A stretch of DNA of 12,127 bases from Bryobacteraceae bacterium (GTDB lineage Bacteria; Acidobacteriota; Terriglobia; Bryobacterales; Bryobacteraceae), in contig JASHQT010000059.1 in NCBI GenBank assembly GCA_030039005.1, forward strand, positions 1-12,127. The letters run 5' to 3'. The position numbers and the translations under genes were made by a program. The notes under the pieces are model-generated. The model was given only the letters and a program-made list of their open reading frames with translations. It had not been told where the DNA came from and did no database searches. This document shows, piece by piece, positions 7,522-12,127 of the stretch. Each line of letters opens with the position of its first letter. The stretch's first letter is position 1.

Positions 7522-8661
7522 TCACTGGATTTCTCCCTCCGTTCGTGGCTCCAGCCCGGTAGCCACGAGGAACTCCTCGTAGCGTTGCATGGCGGCGTCC
7601 TTGTGCTCCTGCTGTGGGTGAACGTAGCGCATCACCATCCTCAGCCCGGAGTGGCCCAGGATGGCCGCGAGCGCCGGCAAGCTGCACCCAGCTTCAACCA
7701 TCCGCGTCGCGAATGTGTGGCGCAGATCATAGAGGACGAATTCGAGGACGTGCGCCCGCTCGTATGTGCACGTCTTGCCTTTGTGATCGACGAGCATCCC
7801 GCCGCAACTCGCGCACGGGTTGATTCGGTCGAGCACCTTCTCGTGGCTGCTGTTCAGTTTGGTCAGATGCTCCCCGGCGCACTTACCCTTGAAGATCCAC
7901 GTCGCCCCGTCCATTCGGCGCGCCAGGATGCTCTTGCTCTCAACCGTGAGTTTCAGCGTGCGGCGCGCGGCAGTGGTCTTGCCTGCCGTGATTCGGAGCT
8001 GGCCTTTGGCGAGGTCGATGTCCACTTGATGTAGGCTCATCAACTCATCCGGGCGGCATCCCTGATTCAGCATCAGGCGCCCGAGATCATAGAGGTTTGG
8101 GAAACGCTGAGCGGCCTTGAAGTACGTCGCGACCTCCACGGCCGTCAACACATGCATGCGCACCGCACGAGCGTCACTGGGGATTTCGGCTTTCCGAACA
8201 GGGTTATCTCGGCACCAGTTGTGCTTGACCGCGTACTGGAAGAATTTCGATAGCGCGTGCAGATCGTGGCGGATCGTTACTTCGCGGACCCGGTGCTCGC
8301 GTCGACGCCAGGACGCGTAGTCGTCTACATGGCCCTCGGAGATCGTGTGCACCATGCGGTCCTTGAAGAACTCGCCCAGGCTCGCAAAGCTCGTTCGGAT
8401 TCGCTGGGCCGTGGATGGGTGCTCACGATGCTTGCCGTCCACCCAAGCGAGAAAATCTTCGGCGGCTTCATTGAACGATCGCACCTCCATCTTGAGCAGC
8501 GCGGACCTGCCTTCGCTCACCAGCCGGTAGGCTTGGGCTTCCTTTCGCGCCGCCTTGGTCCTGTTTGGTTCGGTGGCGTCCAAATCGGTAGCGCCGAAGT
8601 ACTTGCGTCCGTTCACTTGGAACCGGTAGTGCCACTTGCCGTTTTGCTCTCTCAGGGGCAA
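7522..8661 (-). CDS. int: Tyrosine recombinase (integrase)
   Basis: Site-specific recombinase of 379 residues that would catalyse integration and excision at the tRNA-Cys site. Residues 1-60 form an arm-binding-type N-terminal domain (KWHYRFQVNGRKYFG), 63-160 the SAM-like core-binding domain, and 170-360 the catalytic domain. Active-site residues: R203 in NQGCRPDEL, K228 in TAGKTT, Y311 and R314 in YDLRHT (Tyr in place of the first His, as in many phage integrases), H337 in LGHS and nucleophile Y346 in MRYVHP. Residues about 262-305 are an insertion with CASCGG and further Cys and His, suggesting a small zinc-binding knob. The start is TTG with GGAGG (8671-8675) nine bases upstream. The first 194 bases overlap the excisionase-like gene in another frame. 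Confidence 0.93.
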   Translation of the reverse strand: MPLREQNGKWHYRFQVNGRKYFGATDLDATEPNRTKAARKEAQAYRLVSEGRSALLKMEVRSFNEAAEDFLAWVDGKHREHPSTAQRIRTSFASLGEFFKDRMVHTISEGHVDDYASWRRREHRVREVTIRHDLHALSKFFQYAVKHNWCRDNPVRKAEIPSDARAVRMHVLTAVEVATYFKAAQRFPNLYDLGRLMLNQGCRPDELMSLHQVDIDLAKGQLRITAGKTTAARRTLKLTVESKSILARRMDGATWIFKGKCAGEHLTKLNSSHEKVLDRINPCASCGGMLVDHKGKTCTYERAHVLEFVLYDLRHTFATRMVEAGCSLPALAAILGHSGLRMVMRYVHPQQEHKDAAMQRYEEFLVATGLEPRTEGEIQ

Positions 8662-8839
8662 CTTTCAGGCCCTCCATCCATGCATCGAACTCCGATACGG
8701 GATACCAAATTTTCCTGCCGACCTTTAGCCAAGTTGGGCCCTTACCCTGTGCCCTCCAGTTCGCTAGGGTGCGTGACGAAATGCCCGTAATGGTGCTCAC
8801 CTGCAACGGACTGTACAAGGTATCGGCTGTATAACCCAT
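8468..8839 (-). CDS. AlpA/excisionase-like HTH protein
   Basis: Protein of 123 residues. Residues 10-57 are a MerR-like winged helix of the HTH_17/AlpA type: YSPLQVSTITGISSRTLANW, then a GPTWLKVGRKIWYPVSEFDAWME wing. Such small proteins bind att DNA and direct excision, or regulate the integrase. The open frame runs on past residue 58 for 194 bases inside the integrase gene, and that tail (basic, Gln/Arg-rich) looks like a shadow of the integrase frame. The protein may therefore have gained a longer tail simply because no stop occurs, or the true product may be read in some other way. ATG start with a weak upstream ribosome binding site. Its position directly before the integrase gene suggests cotranscription. 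Confidence 0.75.
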   Translation of the reverse strand: MGYTADTLYSPLQVSTITGISSRTLANWRAQGKGPTWLKVGRKIWYPVSEFDAWMEGLKVAPERAKRQVALPVPSERTQVLRRYRFGRHRTKQDQGGAKGSPSLPAGERRQVRAAQDGGAIVQ

Positions 8840-8844
8840 TGATG

Positions 8845-8952
8845 CTAACGCCGCCCGCGCATCTTGGGCTCGCCCAACTTCAAAACACTGGGCACATCCG
8901 CCATATCGATGGCCGACTTCCCGTTCATGTGGTCAACTTCGTGCTGTTGCAC
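8845..8952 (-). pseudogene. Peptide-deformylase-like fragment
   Basis: An open stretch of 35 codons from GTG 8952 (open back to 8964) contains QHEVDHMNGK, which matches motif 3 of peptide deformylase, the HExDH pair that binds the catalytic metal. After it come 25 residues ending at TAG, including VLKLGEPKMR, which resembles either the C-terminus or, curiously, the N-terminal VLKLGDPRLR of deformylases. Motifs 1 (GxGLAAxQ) and 2 (EGCLS) are absent, so it cannot be an active enzyme. It fills the gap between the ATPase and excisionase-like genes. I read it as a relic; a small expressed protein is less likely. Confidence 0.5.
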
Positions 8953-8976
8953 GGCCTTACGGCCTTATGGCCCTTA
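8952..8976. repeat. Three short tandem repeats at the ATPase stop
   Basis: CGGCCTTA (8952-8959), CGGCCTTA (8960-8967) and TGGCCCTTA (8968-8976) follow one another, the last containing the TAA stop of the ATPase gene on the minus strand. They mark the junction between the ATPase gene and the deformylase-like fragment and may be a product of slippage or of joining. Confidence 0.5.
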
Positions 8977-9972
8977 CGAGGGAAAGACATAGTCGTTCCC
9001 AATCTTCCTGACTAGCTCGCGCCCACGTAAGCGGTGCAGTAATTGGTAGATGGTATTGGGCTCCTTTCCCACCGCCTGGGCAATGGCGCCGGGTGCCATT
9101 GGTCCGCTCATCTGGAGTAGGCGCAGCACCTCTCCTTCCGCAGGTCCAGCGGCAAGGTGCACACCTTCGTCAACAAGATGGATGCCTCGCTCTTGCCCAT
9201 CAAAACCGAACCGAATCTTAAAACTAGTCTTTGGCACGGATCGGCCTTGGACATTAATGTGCACATGCCCTGGTGCATGTTCGTCCTCAACAATCACCCA
9301 CCACCCGTCTACGGCAGCAGTAAGCCCAGTTGATCCGAGTATCTGATCGGCAAGGTACTTGGAGGTGCCCTTGCGCAGGTGATGAACTAGAAGCGCCGCA
9401 CACCCGTGTTGTGAGCAGAGAGCACGCAGTCGCGAGATCTCCTCGTAATCGGAAGCAATCAAATCGGACTTCTTGCCGTTTGTTCGGAATGCAAGATAGG
9501 GGTCCAGAACCACCAGCCGGTATGGATCGCCTTCTCCCACGCTTTGTCCCAGCTTTCGATCTAGCTTTTCGATCCAGCTATGCCGATCAATTTGAACTGA
9601 ATAAATGAGCTTCAGTGCCTTGAGCGACCGCATTTCGGTGGTGCCCAATCTGGGCAACAAGACGCGCAACCGATGTTGGATCTGATCTTCCGCGTCATCG
9701 AATTCGCAGAACAGCACCCTGCCTGGAGTGGTTACGGTGCGCCCTAGGAACGGCCGATCCATCGCTACGGCCATCGCGAGCTGTAATGCAATCCAGGTCT
9801 TGCCGGACTTCGGTTTTCCCGCCAGCAGCGTCAGATGCCGCACGGGAAGAAGTTGGGGGACCACGTACTCGGTCGGGATGTGCGGTTTGCTGTACAGGCT
9901 CGCCGCGTCCAACTCCTTCCATTGGGCCTCTGCAATGGCCGAAGACTCATTACTCGAATGGTGAACCTTCAC
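8974..9972 (-). CDS. RepA/RecA-like AAA ATPase
   Basis: Protein of 332 residues of the AAA_25/RepA helicase-like group. Walker A is GKPKSGKT (52-59), Walker B is RLVVLD (152-157), followed by LLVHHLRKG (194-202), ILGSTGL (211-217) and a conserved Arg in VQGRS (241-245), all in the order seen in hexameric plasmid RepA helicases and KaiC/RecA-like ATPases. Residues about 277-330 are a winged-helix domain (APGAIAQAVGKEPNTIYQLLHRL). It could unwind or load at an element origin. The start is GTG; the frame is closed by TAG four codons upstream and the next Met is far inside, so this start is nearly forced. AAGGAG lies about 17 bases before it, unusually far. A preceding small frame overlaps the start by four bases (GTGA). 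Confidence 0.85.
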   Translation of the reverse strand: MKVHHSSNESSAIAEAQWKELDAASLYSKPHIPTEYVVPQLLPVRHLTLLAGKPKSGKTWIALQLAMAVAMDRPFLGRTVTTPGRVLFCEFDDAEDQIQHRLRVLLPRLGTTEMRSLKALKLIYSVQIDRHSWIEKLDRKLGQSVGEGDPYRLVVLDPYLAFRTNGKKSDLIASDYEEISRLRALCSQHGCAALLVHHLRKGTSKYLADQILGSTGLTAAVDGWWVIVEDEHAPGHVHINVQGRSVPKTSFKIRFGFDGQERGIHLVDEGVHLAAGPAEGEVLRLLQMSGPMAPGAIAQAVGKEPNTIYQLLHRLRGRELVRKIGNDYVFPS

Positions 9973-10111
9973 TTTGATATCTGCCTACTCTCCTTTGGAC
10001 ACTCGCCATTACTGATTGGCTGCCACTTGCCGCCGTCGGGCGCGATCACCCGCTCGTATCGTACGAGGTGGGTCTCGATTTGTATGCAAATCGAGACGTA
10101 GGTTTGTTCAG
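9973..10111 (-). promoter_or_regulatory. Structured leader before the ATPase gene with two inverted repeats
   Basis: The gap holds two adjacent inverted repeats. CTCGTA (10053-10058) and TACGAG (10062-10067) flank three bases. GTCTCGATTTG (10072-10082) and CAAATCGAGAC (10087-10097) are a perfect 11-bp pair around TATG. There is no T-run, so a terminator is unlikely; an operator or origin-associated site is more plausible. A frame ending at 9969 shares GTGA with the ATPase start and is open from GTG 10049 for 26 codons; it may be a coupled leader peptide. Confidence 0.45.
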
Positions 10112-10534
10112 CTAGATGCCGCTCTCGAGCAGGTGCCCGGCAAGATTCTTCTTGCGCGGAATCCATCGGATCTGGATGTTGAGCTGACGTGCGGCAACGA
10201 CCTCGCGCGCTTGAGCAAGCAGTCTTATGAGCCCGGCGTTTTTGACGGCCCAATTACCGTTGTACTGCTCCACCACCAACTTTGAATCCGAGTACACAAC
10301 TGCGCAACATTGTGGCGGAAGATTTAGGAGAGCAAAGATCAGTGCCCGGTACTCGGCGGCGTTGCACGTCAAGCCGTCGACGTACTCAACCATTTGCTCG
10401 CCGGTTGTCGCATTGACAAAGGCATAGCGAGAACCGGAGCCGTCCGGTCGTGGCCCACCTCCGTCTATAAAAACCATCCAGATCACATTCATTGCAAGAA
10501 GTTTTGCCCGCCCGGTTTTATGTGCAGCATACAT
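10112..10534 (-). CDS. RNase HI-like protein
   Basis: Protein of 140 residues with the RNase H fold of type 1, which cuts RNA in RNA:DNA hybrids. Counting from the ATG at 10534: D24 in VFIDGGG, E61 in TCNAAEYRAL, D83 in VYSDSKLVVEQ, and the closing IPRKKNLAGHLLE, where the usual AD pair is GH, so the fourth acidic residue is H134. In E. coli RNase HI a His at this position is, as I recall, reported to be tolerated. It lacks an N-terminal hybrid-binding domain. The ATG at 10492 would give the more usual short N-terminus (MNVIWMVFIDGG); neither start has a good Shine-Dalgarno. On a mobile element it could remove primers or R-loops during replication. Confidence 0.82.
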   Translation of the reverse strand: MYAAHKTGRAKLLAMNVIWMVFIDGGGPRPDGSGSRYAFVNATTGEQMVEYVDGLTCNAAEYRALIFALLNLPPQCCAVVYSDSKLVVEQYNGNWAVKNAGLIRLLAQAREVVAARQLNIQIRWIPRKKNLAGHLLESGI

Positions 10535-10559
10535 CCCATCAATGTGTGCGTTCGTCCAA

Positions 10560-10603
10560 GGGAGGTCTGGGAATCTCGTGGGGAGAACTGGGGAATATTT
10601 GGG
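10560..10603 (+). repeat. Helically phased G-tracts
   Basis: On the plus strand, runs of three or four G begin at 10560, 10569, 10580, 10590 and 10601, that is every 9 to 11 bases, each followed by A-rich or mixed spacers of six to eight bases. A sixth GGG begins at 10615. The array lies between the stop of the unknown gene and the RNase H-like gene. It fits a loose G-quadruplex pattern or an array of binding sites on one face of the helix. Confidence 0.5.
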
Positions 10604-10605
10604 AT

Positions 10606-11340
10606 TTACTCGTCGGGAATATCGCGCATGGCTAGGTCGGCTAGAGGTTTTCCCTCCTTACCGCTGTTCAGGGATGACAATAAGCTATCCAGTACACTAT
10701 TTGTAACCCAATGGCCATCTTGAATTTTCTTCACCGTTTTACGATCCGGTCCATGCCATTTTGCCGGATTTCCTGTACTCCATCCTCTTTCACTCAGCCT
10801 CTTAGTCAACCACGCAGCACGTTTTGGATAGCGCCTCTGCCGGGGATTCGTCGGCGGAATCTCGATGCCCACCGAAATCGCGAGACGGTCGCTTTGTAGC
10901 TGTAAGAGTCTCACTCGTAGGGCACGTTTGATCGCCGCCGACTGTGGACGGATAAATTCACCGGGTTGATGATAGCCATCCTTGCTATTGCCCAAGTGAA
11001 CAAGATTGGCTGCGTCGAACTCCTCTTCGATGATCCGACGCCAGATGCCCGCTGGACCAAGTATCTCTTGTTCGATTGCAGCTGTTATTTCTACGAGCTG
11101 TCTGTGTCGAGCGAGATCGTCTTGTGCGGGTTGAAGAGCGTGCACCGCATGATCGAGGCGAGCAAGTGCATACTCCTTAAATGCCGGAATCAGCAGGGCA
11201 GGATTTGGCCTTACTGTTTCCTCCACACAATTGTGCAGAAACGCCGCCACTTGTGCACGCAGTCTTGCTTCCGACGCCGCGATGTGCGGATCGGCCTTTG
11301 CCACCGCCGTAGCCGACCTTGATCTGCGCGATTTTGCCAC
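10606..11340 (-). CDS. Hypothetical protein with C-terminal HTH-like domain
   Basis: Protein of 244 residues that I do not recognise. The N-terminus is very basic (KSRRSRSAT), residues 20-110 are predicted helical with heptad-like Ala/Leu spacing (EARLRAQVAAFLHN, EITAAIEQEIL), 115-170 are mixed, and 173-226 look like a helix-turn-helix: AWLTKRLSERGWS, then GPDRKTVKKIQDG, then NSVLDSLLSSL. The KTVKKIQDG part resembles the recognition-helix end of XRE-type repressors. The start is GTG at 11340, 27 bases after the HUH gene stop, without a clear Shine-Dalgarno, suggesting translational coupling. By place and shape it may bind element DNA as a copy or expression regulator or an origin accessory protein; this is inference. 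Confidence 0.6.
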   Translation of the reverse strand: MAKSRRSRSATAVAKADPHIAASEARLRAQVAAFLHNCVEETVRPNPALLIPAFKEYALARLDHAVHALQPAQDDLARHRQLVEITAAIEQEILGPAGIWRRIIEEEFDAANLVHLGNSKDGYHQPGEFIRPQSAAIKRALRVRLLQLQSDRLAISVGIEIPPTNPRQRRYPKRAAWLTKRLSERGWSTGNPAKWHGPDRKTVKKIQDGHWVTNSVLDSLLSSLNSGKEGKPLADLAMRDIPDE

Positions 11341-11367
11341 CGCGACACAGTTTATCTAAAGCAGTGG

Positions 11368-11919
11368 TCATTCGGTTGTGTGCCGTGGCCTGCGAGGCGG
11401 CCTGAAAGTAGGTTTCCGGTCGAGACTCTTGCTCAGAAGTTCCTGCGCATGGTTTAGTCTGGTGCCCCCGGAAAGTAGTTGGCCGCCAAAGTGTAGGTTG
11501 CCGTTTTCCGAAAGACCGTTTTTCGCCACGTAGTACGAGCGGCGGGTGCCGTGGGCCCAATCGATTTTTGTTCGGCCAAATCGTTGGAATGCGATTCGCC
11601 ACCAAACTCGCATGTCCAGATGACCCACATTGGAAACCAAAATGTGGAAGTGCAAATGGTGTCCTACTGCACCAAGATCTTCGGCAATCACCCAGGCAAT
11701 TGACCGACCGGCAGCGTCTTCAAGTTCGGCCAGGTAACGCTTCACCGAATCTAATGCCTTGGGATGGCTGGTGTGATGGCGAGTGGTGTCGAAGGTGATC
11801 GTCACCATCCAGTCCGGCTCCATGCTTTGAAAAAAGTCTCCATATTCCTGAATGTTGCGGCGATGCCGCCTGGCATCTGCCGCCCATCGCTCCTGGAGAT
11901 CCCGATGATCTGTTAACAC
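11368..11919 (-). CDS. HUH endonuclease, replication-initiator-like
   Basis: Protein of 183 residues (from the GTG at 11919). Numbering from the longer GTG 11943 frame: motif 1 WMVTITFD (45-52), E88 in VIAED, the metal-binding HUH motif H98-F99-H100 in HHLHFHIL, and YYVAKNG (137-143), where Y137 or Y138 is the likely nucleophile followed by K141. Order and spacing fit single-strand-nicking HUH proteins of rolling-circle replication, plasmid mobilization or transposition. The Y-x2-3-K pattern favours Rep-type initiators over Y1 transposases. Residues 150-191 are a basic Arg/Pro-rich tail. AGGAGG (11925-11930) five bases before GTG 11919 decides the start. It is the first recognisable gene of the minus-strand run, and its upstream DNA holds three stem-loops that could include the nick site. 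Confidence 0.75.
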   Translation of the reverse strand: MLTDHRDLQERWAADARRHRRNIQEYGDFFQSMEPDWMVTITFDTTRHHTSHPKALDSVKRYLAELEDAAGRSIAWVIAEDLGAVGHHLHFHILVSNVGHLDMRVWWRIAFQRFGRTKIDWAHGTRRSYYVAKNGLSENGNLHFGGQLLSGGTRLNHAQELLSKSLDRKPTFRPPRRPRHTTE

Positions 11920-11924
11920 GTGCT

Positions 11925-11930
11925 CCTCCT
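11925..11930 (-). promoter_or_regulatory. Ribosome binding site for the HUH gene
   Basis: AGGAGG on the minus strand, five bases before GTG 11919, within a run of GAG codons of the longer frame. The same motif and spacing are found before the GTG at 1005. This makes the GTG at 11943 the less likely start. Confidence 0.6.
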
Positions 11931-11950
11931 CTTCGACGCCCACGGCTCTT

Positions 11951-12127
11951 GCGACCCGCTTCGCGGTCGCTCCCGCCGATGGCGCCTGTTCTGGTTCTGG
12001 TGCTGGAGATCATGCGGTTGGCGACACTCGCTGCCCCGCGCGACGCTTCGCTTTCGCGCTTGGCGTTGTGACCATCCGTTGCCCTATGGCTTCGAGCGGC
12101 GCTTCGCTTCGCTCTTGCCGATTGGGC
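11951..12127. repeat. Three stem-loops with shared loop CGCTTCGC upstream of the HUH gene
   Basis: Stem-loop 1: GCGACC (11951-11956) and GGTCGC (11965-11970), loop CGCTTCGC. Stem-loop 2: GCGCGA (12038-12043) and TCGCGC (12054-12059), loop CGCTTCGCTT. Stem-loop 3: GAGCG (12094-12098) and CGCTC (12110-12114), loop with CGCTTCGCTT at 12100-12109; further pairs GGC/GCC and GCCC/GGGC enlarge it to 12081-12127. The stems differ but the loop core is the same and always in the same orientation, as expected if a protein reads the loop. Confidence 0.55.
12010..12127 (-). CDS. Possible 3' end of a CDS entering from the right
   Basis: A frame open from the window edge for 38 codons ends in TGA at 12012-12010. 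Its end is Lys/Arg-rich (SAKAKRRAGQRVSPTA), like the C-terminus of many proteins, but it runs through the stem-loops and may be chance. An ATG at 12075 would give a 21-residue peptide. It is in the same frame as the HUH gene, and no other stop lies between, so an original longer protein cut by a nonsense codon is also conceivable. Confidence 0.25.
   Translation of the reverse strand, partial: PNRQERSEAPLEAIGQRMVTTPSAKAKRRAGQRVSPTA

Noticed and set aside
11177..11371. 64-residue frame starting with ATG overlapping the HUH stop (ATGA)
   Set aside because: The overlap is attractive, but the frame is covered by the longer 10606-11340 gene and is Gly/Ser/Lys-rich with no domain pattern. Joining the two frames would need an uncommon +1 shift with no obvious slippery site.
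7382..12127. Second copy of the tRNA-Cys 3' end (other att site)
   Set aside because: I looked for the GGTTCGATTCC core and the CCGCGCC end on both strands and saw none, so the far end of the element must be outside the window.
11368..12127. HUH protein as a REP-associated transposase acting on the stem-loops
   Set aside because: The YYVAKN motif and small size fit replication initiators better than the Y1 transposase pattern. I keep the stem-loops as a finding without this assignment.

Overview
The window joins two different pieces of DNA. Positions 1-7306 look like ordinary GC-rich bacterial chromosome. Positions from about 7345 to the right edge look like one end of an integrated mobile element inserted at a tRNA-Cys gene. 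High GC, frequent GTG/TTG starts, a Pro-rich plus glycine-zipper secreted protein and a secreted CocE-type hydrolase would suit Acidobacteriota of the Bryobacter/Solibacter type. That taxonomic guess is inference; nothing here proves it.

Chromosomal part. On the minus strand, read right to left: a nuclease-like protein with a C-terminal PD-(D/E)XK motif (2042-3496), a DUF697-type protein 27 bases downstream (1097-2014), then a secreted protein with a Pro-rich linker and a glycine-zipper segment (121-1005). Divergently, on the plus strand: a YggS/PLPBP-family PLP-binding protein (3528-4232), a family-4-like glycosyltransferase starting 16 bases later (4249-5385) and a secreted CocE/NonD alpha/beta-hydrolase (5451-7292). 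A complete tRNA-Cys(GCA) with encoded CCA follows at 7307-7381.

Element part. All recognisable genes from 7522 to the right edge are on the minus strand and read toward the tRNA: an HUH-endonuclease (replication-initiator-like) protein (11368-11919), an unrecognised protein with a helix-turn-helix-like C-terminus (10606-11340), an RNase HI-like protein (10112-10534), a RepA/RecA-like ATPase (8974-9972), a short peptide-deformylase-like remnant (8845-8952), an AlpA/excisionase-like HTH protein (8468-8839) and a tyrosine recombinase (7522-8661). The recombinase lies beside the tRNA 3' end, the usual layout for tRNA-targeting elements. The other attachment site was not found and should lie beyond position 12127.

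How the element may work (inference): the recombinase and HTH protein would handle integration and excision. The HUH protein could nick an origin, the ATPase could unwind or load, and the RNase H could remove RNA from RNA:DNA hybrids. Together they suggest an integrated element able to replicate autonomously. Non-coding DNA around these genes is structured: three stem-loops with the shared loop core CGCTTCGC upstream of the HUH gene, five helically phased G-tracts upstream of the RNase H gene, and a perfect 11-bp inverted repeat upstream of the ATPase gene. No capsid, conjugation or defence genes are visible in this part.
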